A stretch of 64,000 nucleotides of DNA from positions 14,942,001-15,006,000 of the forward strand of contig JBANAY010000003.1 of the NCBI GenBank assembly GCA_037952775.1. Direction: 5' to 3'. Source of the stretch: Clonostachys chloroleuca. Its lineage: Eukaryota > Ascomycota > Sordariomycetes > Hypocreales > Bionectriaceae. The notes under the pieces were generated by a model. It searched no databases and was not told the origin of the DNA. It worked only from the letters and a program-made list of their open reading frames with translations. The position numbers and the translations under genes were made by a program. The number at the start of each line of letters is the position of its first letter. Position 1 is the first letter of the stretch. This document shows positions 1-11,514 of this stretch, in pieces.

Positions 1-990
1 CCCTTCCTCCTTGGCGGCCAGGTTGGGGAAAGATTTGGCAAAAGCGCGCTGCTCAAAGAGACACTCTGCTTGGATTTCCTTATATTCCACTTGGACCAGT
101 TCGTGGTCTTCAGGGAGCTTGCGCAGGTATGAGAGCGTCTTGAGGGCCTCCTCGTTGCGGCCCTTCTTGACCAGCCAGCGGGGAGAAAATGGAAGCCACC
201 ATATACCACCAGCAAGGAGAACTGCGGGGATACCCTGAATGATCGAGGGCAATCTCCATGCTAGGTCGGATTGGTTCTCACCGAAGCCGCCAATGTTGTT
301 ACTGCCGTAGCCGATCCAGAAGGAGAGCATGATGCCCAGAATCGTACAGAACTGGTAGAAAGAAACGAGGAAGCCACGGAGTTCGGGAGCGGATAATTCG
401 GCGTTGTATAAAGGTCTATACATTGAGAATTAGTGTTAGCAATATTGCCCATTTACGATCAAGTCCATGAACATGCAGCTGAACAGAACTCACCCAACAC
501 CACTGAAAGTGCCAACACCGAGGCCAGTGAAGAAGCGGCCGGCATATAACATAGAGGAATTGTGATAAGTAGCGCCGCAGTAGAGGTAGCTACCAAGAAT
601 GACCCAGCAGCAAGCCGAGAACATGGTGTATTTACGGGATATAACCTCGCCGAGGACGCCAGCGGAGAGAGAGCCGAGGATACCACCCAGCTGGAGGATG
701 GAGGTCAGCCAACCAGTGGCACTGGACGAGGCGACAACGTTGGGGAAGTTGTCCTTGAAGCGGTACATGACCAAGGATTGGCCGAGAACACCCTGTTGAT
801 AGCCATATTCGAAGCCACCGAATCTTTTCGCTAGTGTTAGTCTTGTGATATCTCATGGCGGCGGCTAGGGTGGGATAACTCACGAGGCAAATAGGGCAAT
901 CACCATAAGTTTAGGATTATTTGCCAAAGTCTTCCATCGATTCTTATAGGCTAGCTTGGTGCGGGTTTCCGCCGCTGTTTCGGCAGCCAT
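1..990 (-). CDS. MFS sugar transporter, 5' part (3' end outside window)
   Basis: This is the N-terminal half of a plasma-membrane sugar/H+ symporter of the major facilitator superfamily; the gene runs off the window at base 1. Exons read 990-884, 823-494 and 415-<1, joined at GTGAGT donors; the second junction uses the AG at 825-824, because the nearer AG breaks the frame. The joined protein starts MAAETAAETRTK, then shows FGGFEYGYQQGVLGQ in helix 1, a GRFFTGLGVG segment (family motif GRxxxGxGxG) and SPRWLVKKGR at the start of the central loop, the PESPRW-type signature of sugar porters. The ATG at 990 is the first in frame and matches the family N terminus. The hexose- or lactose-permease-like subgroup is likely, but the substrate cannot be told from this half. 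Confidence 0.88.
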
Positions 991-3344
991 GTTGGGCACG
1001 GAGCAAGACTAGATGGCCAAGGGAAGATCTATAGAAAAAAAGAGGAGGGAGGGCTGAAAGGATGAGCAGCGTATATTAAGCTTGGCTAGGCGTGCTCCTG
1101 GCGATGCAGAGGGGGAGGAAACATTGCTAATCGCCAGGGTGGTATCGAATCTTTATAAAAACCTCTAGCTGAAGATCACCTCACCGGAGAAGTTAGCGGT
1201 TGATGCTACATGAGCAGGGCTGAAGTGACCATTGCGGGGACGAAGTTGGCTCATATGGTTCCCCAACTTTCTCCGGTCCCCAGATGATTTAACGTGTGGG
1301 AACAAGGGGTGCGAGGGGAGCGGTTAACATGGCCGGATCGAGGCTGGAAACTTTCTCCCCCAGGAGGCTCACCGAGTCATAAGACGGGAGACCCTAAGGT
1401 AGCTCCGCAAACGGGATATCTAAGCGCTTGGGGAAGCAGAAGAAGCCCTGGACGGAGTGGGTCAAGGGGAGTGTGAGCTGAGAAGCTCCCTGGCAAAGGG
1501 GGCGGGTAACGCTATGAGTAAGGGGAAATCGGTCTAATAATTAAGTAAGCCATTTGGCAAGTGCTTCAACCTTCTCAAAGGAGAAAGTAGCCCGACGTTG
1601 CATTTCTTCCCACGGTGTACGATTCACCACCAAAAGATCTGTTGCTGGAGCTGTGCGGTGTGTATCGACATGGATTGCATGTCCCGTCCCGCGGTGGGTA
1701 GCCCAATTGAGATAAATGATAGCAATGGCGAAAGGCATACACATAATAGCCTGATGAAAGTGGGTATGACTTCAACCCTGGTGAAAATGTAGCGGCGAAC
1801 TGAGGTATGCGTCCGTTGCTCTCTGTCCACATGGGTAAGCAATTATGCCACACTGGTGGGGAGGACATCGCCTACCTTCGAGCTCTAGCAACTGCCAGTT
1901 TAGGCATCCTCAAGATAGATGAATTCTGCAACTAGGAATTTATTGTTCGAGAACTAGAAAAAAACCCGATGTGCAAGCCACAGCCGTTGGCCCGGCCGGG
2001 CGGTCTCGGCTCGGCATCGTCCCGTGTTTTTTCTTCCGCGACCTCCTCCCGGATTCTAGACACTGAGACGAAGACAAAGACAATGCAGCTTCTACGTGAA
2101 GGTGATGAGATCTAAACCTGTTCTGACTTCCACGCGTCTGACCTTCCGCCTAGGGTCGGTAGGTGCCCGGTTTGCCGCCAAGATATGCGGGGAGCGGGGT
2201 CAGAGCCGGTAATACGAAGATGATCCAGGTATTGGCCCGAGATGTCATGTTAGAGGCCGAATTTCTGGAATATGACCAAGCAAGACGCTGTGTTAGATGG
2301 TTCACAGACTCGATATGATTACTAGAGACCGTCCTTTGGTGAATATAGCCTACCTTTCTTGCCCTTCCAGTTCTCAGCTCGCTCACCAGCGAGCCAAATA
2401 CCCTCATCCCACCCCCTGAAAGTTATGTCGCCGTGAAAATGGAGATCATCACCTGACGACGGCATTCGACTCGGCCTAATCCACACCTGTTCTCTAGCCC
2501 TGCCACCCCACCCAAGCCATCTCTGCATGGAAGCTCGTCACCAGAAGGTTTTGCAGCCAATTGGCGAACAAAACCGCACTTGGAGTTGCGGAGGACGTAC
2601 AGTCACCGTCGGACCATGTTCTGGGGCGGTTTCAACCCCGGATCTACCACCTCAGTGCGGCCCGTCTGTCTACCTCTGGTCTGCGGTTGTGAGGTATTTA
2701 CCTCGGGGAAGCCAGCAATCACTTGTGTTTTGCGGGAGCTCAAAGTCAGACGAAGCCACTTGGAAGACCTATCTTCACTTTTCCAGGACCTATTTCCCGA
2801 ATCCTCCCCCAACGAAGCGAATTTTAGACAGTTTGAGCTAGGTCAGTGCAGGCACGACGCCAAATGAGTTCTTAGCGTCGTGTTTGCGTCAATATCGCGG
2901 TATTTTTCGGCAGCATGCTGGCCTAACTATGCCCACTCAGGATCTGCGTAGTCATGGGATCAGTTCATGTCCGTTACATAACAAACGAATACTCCATTGA
3001 GGACGTTGTCCGATACATTGCGCAAATTTAATAAATGAACCTAGGATAACGCCGTGATCCAATCATTATGAATACCAGCGGCTGATGTTTACCAACTCCC
3101 CGGCAAGTTAGAATCTTGGTAGCAGCGCCGGCCGCTTTGGTAGCATCCGAAAGCGTCTCCTCTCTACAAGGGCGACAGCAAGCGACGCCCTTTTGGCTCT
3201 TGCGTCCAATTTCTACAGATGTCGTGCTTAATGACGGAGCAGGGCCGTTCGAAGTTAGTCTCGCATCTTGAATGCAGAATAGAGGATCTCCGTTTGAAGC
3301 TTGAGCATAGGAATGTTTGGCTTATTTCAAAGACTACGTGACAT
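991..3344. other. intergenic, no supported gene; one exon-like minus-strand frame
   Basis: No complete gene can be built in this 2.35-kb stretch between the transporter promoter and the esterase 3' end. A minus-strand frame ending at 1541 (about 1744-1541) is protein-like: it has a hydrophobic stretch (PFAIAIIYLNW) and ends in ATFSFEKVEALAKWLT. I could not find upstream exons that join to it in frame, and I do not recognise a family. Another minus-strand frame near 2250-2150 has a hydrophobic N-terminal-like segment (TWIIFVLPALTPLPAYL) with no convincing partner. These may be exons of an unresolved gene or remnants. Confidence 0.4.
1072..1078 (-). promoter_or_regulatory. possible TATA element of the sugar transporter
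   Basis: On the minus strand this reads TAATATAC, about 85 bases upstream of the transporter ATG at 990, a usual distance for a fungal core promoter. It is assigned by position and base content only. Confidence 0.3.
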
Positions 3345-4373
3345 CTAGAGGCCTCTAATGAATTTGAAAGTATTCTCCTCTGAAGCCTTTGCCAGAGTAA
3401 TGTTCGGTGCCAACCCGTCATATGCGTGGAACAGCCCTGGGTAGAGGTGGAATTCCACTTCCACGTTCGCTGATGTAAGTTTTGCGGCGTATGCTATATT
3501 CTCCTCTCTGAAGAGATCCAGCCCTCCGACTTCAATGAATGTCTTTGGGAGCCCACTCAAGTCATTAGCTCTTGCTGGAGCGGCGTATGGAGAAATTGTG
3601 CCCTCCGTTCTTTTGGCTACGGGTAGGTTAGTATGGATAATACACAGAGAATCTTATGTTAGGTTCAACCTACACTGCTCTTTGTCCCCAAGGTACGCCT
3701 GCCAGGCGATCTTATTGGCTTTGTCTGACCAGGAGAGGAATGGAGAAAGGGGATGATCCTCGCTCAAACTCGTGCGGTCATCGAGCATAGGGTACTTCAA
3801 TACTTGAGCTGCGAGAGGGGGGCTCAAACCTTTGTCCCTGGCCATCAGTGCCACGCCTGCAGCAAGACCAGCACCGGCACTATGTCCATGGACAAGAACA
3901 CGAGCTGGATCGACGTTGAACTCGGCGGCGTGTCCCTGTACCCACTTGATAGCAGAAAAGAAGTCTTCCACTGCTGCCGGGAAGGGATGTTCCGGGGCAT
4001 AGCGATATTGCACGCCAAAATACTGTGATTGCGTCTCTACTGCAGCTTTTCCAATAAACGACCGAAATTCTTGGACACTGCCCGAGACAAAACCCCCTCC
4101 GAATGCAAATAGAACAGCCCGGTGCGGTCCAGGCCCGTCCTTGACTGCGCGTGGGAGGAAGCGACGAACCTCAATTGAGGTGCTTCCATCAAGTGATATG
4201 AGGGAGTGGTTTGTTTCCTCGATACCCTCGGGGAACGGAACGGCCATAAAAGTGACTGCAGCCACGGCAGTATTTGACGCACGAATCTGCAGAGCGTCAT
4301 TAAAGTCGGGCTTGGGAGCCGCAGCGAACGGCGCCATAGCCTCTGCTAACTCTTGATCTAGTCTGAGTGGCAT
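3345..4373 (-). CDS. alpha/beta-hydrolase, HSL-type esterase/lipase
   Basis: A carboxylesterase of the hormone-sensitive-lipase (alpha/beta-hydrolase 3) group, predicted to be cytosolic since no signal peptide is seen. Two exons, 4373-3674 and 3616-3345, flank a 57-nt intron (GTAGGT..CGTAG) and give 323 residues, the usual family length. The nucleophile elbow is GHSAG (VLVHGHSAGAG), the acid is in VGGLDLF and the base is in LFHAYD near the C terminus. The oxyanion-hole motif, normally HGGG, reads FGGGF: the His is a Phe (codon 4103-4101). The rest of the fold looks intact, so altered rather than lost activity is possible. It lies 880 bases beyond the monooxygenase pseudogene on the same strand, so it may have served the terpenoid locus, but that is inference. 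Substrate is unknown. Confidence 0.9.
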
Positions 4374-5249
4374 TCTCGGGGAAATATATTCTTATCTTTG
4401 TCGTAAGAAGATAGTATGAATTGAAAATACTGAAGTTGAGTAGCACGGTGGGGGACTTGTATTGAAGATTGATGTATTATCTCTGAGAGGAGTTTTAAGT
4501 GACACCGACGGGTCGAGATTTCAATGTATCATGTAATCTTACAAGAAAGAGGAGCTTCGTTAAGGGCTTTAATGTTACTTTTTCGCAACCACCTCCTTTA
4601 ATGAGCAATACAAAGGTTTGGATTGCACCTCGTAAATCAGTCAATCAAAAGCCGTACATATGAAGATAGCCAAGTAGATTGTCTCTGTGTCAAGGGGTTG
4701 ACTCCTCCACTAACTGACACCCTGGCCCTATTCTGGTGCAGCCAATTGGCGTCTCTCGAAGACATGCCATGGTTACCTATGCCTTGTGGCTAAGCCACGA
4801 TGTTGGATGAAGTCAAAACAAATAGCCCGCCTTTTATTATCAGTTGTATCAGGTAATGGCATAGATATATCATGATATGATCGTCTTATCACTCGTAGCA
4901 AATACAGCTCATCTGGGTGGATGAAGGAATTATTGGCAATCAAAGAGGAAACAAACACCAAAGCAGTTCAGGCCACGATACGATCTGCACTTGCCACAGG
5001 CAGAATAGGAGAAGTTCGATGATTTGACTTCTAACCTGCCGTATCCCCTAGCTCAGAATAACATATCTTCTCTTTGTAGCCTACGCCTGATAACCTCTAC
5101 ATGAGTTCCCAAACGATTCAGTTTACGCACATGAGCTATGCCGTTATTTAGTTCCAGCAACATCCAGGCCTGTTTCGTTCACAAGAACACCAGCCCGACG
5201 ACCGTTTGGACCTACCCGTCGCTCCCAGCGACAGCTATCAGTCGACGCG
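4374..5249. other. intergenic, nothing recognised
   Basis: This stretch holds the upstream region of the esterase and the tail of the monooxygenase remnant. No frame has recognisable motifs, and no RNA gene or repeat array was seen. Confidence 0.6.
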
Positions 5250-6937
5250 TCACTTTTCAACATAAATCTGATAAATTCTTGCACGAGTAGTAATAAAAGA
5301 TAAAAACTGCCAAGACAAGATATTTCCAAAAAAAAAAAAAAAAAAAAGCGAATGATAAAACATGACAGAATAGCAGCAGATGGCCTTAGACCCGATGAGC
5401 AGATACCAAGTACTCTGTCGCAATCGTTGGCTGTATTCTGGGCGTGATGGCAACTCGTCATTGAACGGTTTCGAGCGTTGTGTCGCAGGCATTGGGAGCA
5501 TATTTATATGCGGAGCTTCCACACATATTGCGTTTATTCGCCGTAATAGTATGTTCTCTATACCGAGTGATGGCACCAAGTACTTGGAAACGATCTGTGA
5601 TGCGAACGCTTTTTGGGTAAGCATGCTTTGCAGCAGATGTGCCTCCTTGGCAAGCTGCCTCATTCGGTCTATCCGACTTGCTTGAACTGTAGATAAAATT
5701 GTTGCTATGGATTCCTGGCGGGAATGATGACTGCTAAGCCAGCGGGTGAGGGAGTTGATGAGAGTGGCTGCATCTTTTATCGCATTATTTCCACCTTGGC
5801 CAGATATGGGATCAATCTTAGAGAACGAGTTTGAGCATTTATCATGCAATGAATGAATACACGAAGAAGAGGCATATCTCACGGGATACCTAACTTATGA
5901 ACAGAATCGCCAATTGTTATGATTCGGTCCTAACTCCACCTTGTCGAGACGAATTCCTCGATCGGTAATAAGACAGACTTTAAACGATTTTGATAGACGT
6001 CCCGAAAAGTTGTCGAATCCCCTACATGATCATTGGCGTATTTTTCGACCATGCGTATTTCATTGAGTACCGGGTAAGCTTGTTCCATGTATTGTTTGAT
6101 TCAACGATTCAAACAAGAACCAATATGTCCGGTGACTTGGACCTGAGATAATGAGATAACTTCGTCCGGGATAGGTTATCATGTCTTCGGAGTCACATGT
6201 TAGAGCTTGAACATTTCCTGATATTCCGAACATACAGCGCACATGGGCTGAAACAGCTGTATCACGTTAATTAACAGAACACAAGTTGACAATATTGCCA
6301 ACTCACAAGATATATCAGGGATCTTGAAGAGGGACTTTGGAATAAGGCGCAACATCTGCTCTCTGACAATGCTGTGAATTCCATCTGCACCCACCACAAC
6401 ATCCCCTTCCTACAGAGATCCATCTTCTGTATAAACTTTGGCCCTATCTTGACACGACTCAACCCGCTCAACGCGCTTGGTTGTCACACAACGAGATTTG
6501 TCTCTCAAGTTATCATGAAGTATGCGAAGGAGTTGTTGTCGCTCGGTGAAAATCTGGGGATAACCAAGTCTATGACAGATGAGAACATGGACTGGGGCTT
6601 CTGAGACCTAATTCATGACGTACCTCTTTCTAATTGCGCAGAAAATGTAAAATTCGATCCCTCACTTAAGATCTTACCCCCTGGCCCACGTAGGTTTAGT
6701 TTATGTTTGATGCTCTCAGATGCCTGTTGGAGATGACGATAGCACCCCAGCTGATCCAAGATACGTAGGCCATTAGGAAGTAACGCAATGCTAGCCCCTA
6801 CTTGGGGTGCAAGATCCGTGTGTGCTTCAAGAAGGCTGTAGTTGATGCTAACCTTCTCGAGCATGTTCGCTAGGAGAGTCCAGCGACGCCGCCACCCACA
6901 ATGATGACGTTTAGTTCTTTCTTTCAGAGACACTCAT
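5250..6937 (-). pseudogene. FAD-dependent monooxygenase (PaxM family) pseudogene
   Basis: This is a broken gene for a PaxM-type flavin epoxidase/monooxygenase; such enzymes act on prenyl chains in indole-diterpene and meroterpenoid pathways. Segments in order on the minus strand are the FAD-binding start (VIIVGGGVAGL) near 6890; QVGASIALLPNGLRIL; YPQIFTERQQLLRIL; the second flavin motif GDVVVGADGIHSIVRE near 6390; RSYLIISGPSHRTYWFLF; and the C-terminal IDPISGQGGNNAIKDAA near 5800. Homology fades near 5415. Lesions are a frameshift at about 6871-6880 just after the Rossmann glycines, an in-frame TAG at 6412-6410 in GSL*EGD, a TAG at 5932-5930 in TRWS*DR, and further frame changes around 6060-6090. 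Two short introns are still visible (GTGAGT near 6305, GTATCC near 5885). So this gene has several lesions of different kinds and cannot make an intact enzyme. Confidence 0.85.
5328..5347. repeat. A20 homopolymer
   Basis: A run of 20 A on the plus strand at the 3' edge of the monooxygenase pseudogene. Read on the minus strand it is a T-tract just beyond the end of recognisable homology. Confidence 0.9.
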
Positions 6938-8756
6938 CCTGTAAAAGTTTCCCTTGGTGTGTTGCAAAAGTGGTAGTACCAGAGCTATTGTGGTTGATGT
7001 TTTTTGATAGTAGAATTTCGATGACTTGTGGATGGAAGGTAGAGAGATGCAACTATTGATTCTTTTATATGTCCTGATTCGCTGGTATTGAATATTGCTT
7101 CTATCGCTTCAGCCACTTCAAACATATGACTCCATAAGCACCTCGGTCTATGTAATGATTACATGGCGCCTTCTTGAGCGGGCTCTCTTCTTCTTTACTT
7201 GGGTACAATCATCATCACGGCGGCCGACCAGCCCCAAGACAGACCTCATAAATGTGGCCGAGTGCATAGAGATAACAGGCCCTAAATTCTTCTCAATGCT
7301 TTATTACATCATGGTGTGCTTGCTGATCAGCGGAGGATATTCAGACCTGTTCAAGTATATGGTAGACTGATAATAAATGCTCTTGCATTAGGAACCATTT
7401 CAATATTGCTCACCGACTTTACCCAAACCCTCAAGTGGCGACTTATGTCTTAGGTTGAAGACCATACACATGCACGCGTACGATAGTGTATTGGCTAGCC
7501 TCTTCTAGACTACTAAAAACATCTTTGTGTAGAACTATGATAAATCATTCTGAATTATTTGTACATAGAATACGAGGAGTTATCATAACTCCGATGATGT
7601 TTACAAATCCATATTTAGCTATCTCGCTTTAATAGGACGTAGCCCTCCTAGAGAGGTCTCAGTAAGTGACCCCTAGGAAGAGAATAACTAGATTATCAAC
7701 GAAAAATTCCTTTTCTTTCGAGCTGGCGTCACAGGATCATCGAGCTGGATCCCCGAAGAGCATGTGAAGGATTTTACTATCCCTGTTTGGAGTTGGCATG
7801 TTGTTTCAACACTGTTTTTGAATGCTGTAGGCTAGGTAACAATCTGGCATGAGTATTCGAAGCCATCTGATCTAATATAACCTTGTATCCACTTCTTAGT
7901 TCTGGTGTGCTACAACTCGGTGAAAAAGAATTTTATCTCGTCATAGATTCGAACAATCACGCTGATTGGGTTTTAGAATAGAGCATTCCGACAGATGCAT
8001 CCTGTGCTGTGAAAATCTGTTTAACTTCCAGATACAGTTTGTCGACATTTGTTTACAAGTGAAGCCCTGCTAAAGCTTCGACGATCGTACTAAGACAAAG
8101 AGTGCCGCCAAACTTATGCCTGCCGCGATCCGTTTTCCTTGCCACTGTAACTGCGACAAACAACTCATTACGTCCATGTAAGACCCGCATAGATAGAACG
8201 AATTCTCTCATCCCGACTTATATCGTATGTGATCTTGAGACAGCTTTATAATACTCTCAAATGTGTGAAGGAAATGTGACGCCTCTATATCGTATGTAAA
8301 TTTGACCAGGTTCTTAGATCCGAAATTTAAGAGAGAAATCGAAAGATAATACGTCATGATATGCTTCCTGGAAGGCCATAAGTGCTCAGTTGGCCCGGTT
8401 TTTTTTTTTTGTTTTTTTTTTTTTGCTTCTCATACTTCTGAATGGGATCATAGGGTTTCGGATTTGAAAAATCGTACAGAGGCGTCAAATCACAAACAAC
8501 CGGATATGAAAGCTAAGAGGATGAAATCATCTCTGGCACAAACGAACGTAAGATGTATTCACTAAGTATATTTGATACGTACAGGTGATCTCATGATGCC
8601 CCTCGTCTGAAATTTTGTTCTGGTCGTCCATATAGACTCTCTCAAGAGTTGACTCTAGCATATATTCACCAGCTTGTGAACATTCCCTAGGTGCAAATTA
8701 TCCTTTTACAAATAACTTAAATTATTTCACGGAAGGCAAAGACCAAAGGAGAAGTA
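6938..8756. other. gene-free, AT-rich stretch between pseudogene and RidA gene
   Basis: I see no supportable gene. A plus-strand frame at 7095-7370 is hydrophobic (for example FFSMLYYIMVCLLISGGY) and could be a remnant of a membrane protein, but I cannot assign it. A split T-tract lies at 8399-8424 (T12, G, T13). A P450 or other tailoring gene, which would be expected in a terpenoid cluster, was looked for here and not found. Confidence 0.5.
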
Positions 8757-9220
8757 ATGTCTCAACTCAAGTATTTCATCTATCCAAATCATGGAGAGTG
8801 GGCTCGAGATACTTTCAGTTATTCTCAAGCAGTCCGCGTGGGTGATAGAATTGAATGTTCCGGTCAAGGTCAGAAGCTGCTTTCGCCAAACCATGTTCGC
8901 AAATTTTTCTAACCAAAATAGGTGGATGGGATCCAAAAGTACGTGGTGTAGCTATACCCGAAGACATAGACGGCGAAATATCCCAAGCATTTGAAAATGT
9001 TGATCTCGCACTTCGCAGTGCTGGGGGCACAGGCTGGCCTCAAGTATTTCGCGTCAATTCATACCACGCCAACTTCACGCCGGAAGTTTTGGACAAAATG
9101 GGGCAGCAGTTTCGCGAATGGATGCCAGAACATAAACCCATCTGGGTGGCATTGCCAGTTGAGCGATTGGGTGTGCCAGAAATGAGGATTGAGATTCAGG
9201 TTGTGGCCTATAGCCCTTGA
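8757..9220 (+). CDS. RidA/YjgF/UK114-family protein
   Basis: A small protein of the RidA family; the best studied members hydrolyse reactive enamine/imine intermediates, and others serve pathway-specific roles. Exons 8757-8868 and 8922-9220 are joined over a 53-nt intron (GTCAGA..AATAG) and give 136 residues, normal for the family. Across the junction the protein reads RVGDRIECSGQGGWDPK, a typical RidA strand-loop, followed by ALRSAGGTGWPQVFRVNSY. Near the end, the position of the catalytic-type Arg in classical RidA (..CxARVEV..) reads PEMRIEIQVVAY, so an Arg is present without the usual Cys. No lesions are seen, in contrast to the genes on both sides. It lies between the monooxygenase and terpene-cyclase genes, but a role in that pathway is only a guess. 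Confidence 0.85.
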
Positions 9221-10957
9221 ATGATGTAAAGATTTGAAAACGTGTTTGTAGTTGGCAATGTTGGATAGTTAACTGGACCCAAATGGATGGTATCGGGATG
9301 TGATTTGCCGCGTAATGGTACGGATGGGTTCTACCCATCCCTGGATGATCATTGTCACAGCAACTTCGGAATGTAATCTTCATCTTAGATACTATTGAAA
9401 ATTAATGGGCAGAAGGCTTTCTCGGTGCCGTCAGCAATGATCAAATACCCCGTCATCCTTCCGAAATCAATGACAGAAGGGAATAAGCCAGAACAGGGCA
9501 GTAACCATGTGTCATAATCAGGGGGTTCTTGATTTCGCTTCGACGATCAACCTAGGCGTATCGAGCTGGTCTTGCGTGGTCAGTTGACCAGTCATCTGCC
9601 TAAAAGTAAATGAAAAAATAATTAAGTGGTTATGAGACATATTAACGAGTCAGTAGATGGATGTCGGCACTAAATAATCTCAACTACACAAAGGTAATGA
9701 AGCTAATCAGTGCCGAAATTGCCGTGGCTTGCAAATGATGTCATTGATTTGCCTCGCTCAGTCGAAAGCTATGCCTATGGATCAAGCATGCATGATCCTA
9801 TCAGCCAGAAAAGAATGAATTAAAGATAAGCAAGCATGATCGAGGTAGTTGAGGTGCTCGTACGTGGATCTGCACCACTCAATTACATATTGCCGCAACT
9901 GGTTACTCCTCACACTCAGCAGAAGATTTCGGCTAAAAATGCCGAGAAAATGTGACATCCTTTCCCAAAACATGCTGAATATACGCCCACTGTGGGTATG
10001 AATTTCAAATGATGTTTAACGGTAGTAGCCATCAGATGGAACCAGCTTCAAGCCCTCACCAGTGTGCGTACGTAGGAGAAAGTGAGTATAAACTTCAACA
10101 GCTATAGAAGATGCCAGAGCCCAACATCTCAACACAATGAATATCACCAGTGCGCATGTCTCAAGATTTCTCATGGTCATCCAATCCTTAGTGAGAAAGC
10201 TAGCTATCCCTGGAGATTAGTACAATGCCCACCTGGTCTCACCTCTAAGCAACGACGACATCCCTCCCCCCACCTCCTACCTTCCCAAGTGGATGGGTGA
10301 CACAAGGGATGAGACACCAAACCAGTATGTCGGGCTCCAGAACCGGATAGGCTCTATGCTTTGTCCGCCATAACATAATCCTGAATTGACTTCAAAACCT
10401 AAGAAGAAGGCTATAAAATAATTCAAATGCTATAAAAGGAAGATAGTTGCTCTTTAAAGTCTTGCGATATTTCTATTCCCCTAGTACATAGCTAAAAGAA
10501 GGCGTAAGAATATGGTGTCTCATCCCGTATATCAGTCACTTGGCTTTCGTATCCCATGAAACAAGCCTAGCTCCTTGCATATTTAAATAAACTAGGATAC
10601 AAAAGCTGTTAATTCACTTTTGGGATTCGGGAGGCCTCACGTCGTATTCGATCGTCACAAGTATAGGGGCATGGCGGACCAAGCTCGCATCCCTCCACTA
10701 GCATTCGCAAACTTTCACGTTTTCTTGTCACTTTTATATGTTGTATGGATTATTTTCTGTTTGTATTGCCAGAACTTGATATATTTGCAACTTACCGCAA
10801 TATTGACTCCCAATCATCGGACAATATATGGTAGAGTCTTTGTCTCGATTCATTGCCGGGGACGGCGGCAAGACCCTTTTTTAGATGTCTGTAACCACTA
10901 TTCACTGATGATTTGTTTTACATTCTTTAGGGCCAGCTGCATGTGTCTCTTTTATAT

Positions 10958-10983
10958 CCCCCCCCCCCCCCCTTTTTTTTTTT
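10958..10983. repeat. C15-T11 homopolymer pair
   Basis: Fifteen C directly followed by eleven T on the plus strand. The length of such runs is often uncertain in assemblies. Confidence 0.9.
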
Positions 10984-11402
10984 ATCCCGGGCCAGCTTTA
11001 GGACCGTGCGATTTTCATCATCCAAAGCAAGCTCAGAAAAAATATGAAGACAAATACGAAGACAAAGACAGAAAGATTTCCTGGAGAGTGTTCTGGTTCG
11101 ACCCGATTCAGTGCGTTCGAGCATTCATAATTTTATCATATTCCAATTCAGTTGTATCTCTTTCTCAGATCTAGGGTTACGTCAAATCAGAGGTTTATAT
11201 GCAAGCCACTGTTATCCAGTGCATGATCGAGGCGAAATGTTTGAGTCAGTAACATCGCTCCTAACTTCTAGATCAAGTCTATCATCTACATGACTTAAAA
11301 TCCTATGTATGGCGTCAGTGGATATACAATGACGTCTCGATTTCACCTTCAGTGCACTGCGGCCTACCTTCCTTCCCACAAGAGGCAGACTCAACTGGAC
11401 AG

Positions 11403-11408
11403 TATAAA
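11403..11408 (+). promoter_or_regulatory. TATA box of the terpene cyclase gene
   Basis: TATAAA followed by a CCAAT-like AGCCAATG, about 107 bases upstream of the ATG at 11515. The core promoter therefore looks intact although the reading frame is broken. Confidence 0.45.
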
Positions 11409-11514
11409 GCCAATGCCTGCCGCTGACGTTCTGTGGGCGAGGTACATATTGGTGACGGTCTCCAACCTATTTCGAACACATACCCTCTACAGAGTTGAAC
11501 TGCAAAATTGCGCA

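Larger units (their letters stand above)
9221..11514. other. gene-free region upstream of terpene cyclase
   Basis: No gene could be supported in 2.3 kb. A long plus-strand frame at 10620-11174 runs straight through a C15-T11 tract, has no motif and no splice partners, and is taken as chance. The last 120 bases contain the likely core promoter of the terpene cyclase. Confidence 0.55.

Noticed and set aside
5328..5347. A-tract as the poly(A) tail of a retrocopy
   Set aside because: Introns are still present in the adjacent monooxygenase pseudogene, and the tract is on the wrong strand for a tail of that gene.
10620..11174. 184-residue open frame as a gene
   Set aside because: It crosses a C15-T11 tract, which it would translate as a proline/phenylalanine run, shows no domain and has no start context or splice partners. 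It is taken as chance in a decayed region.
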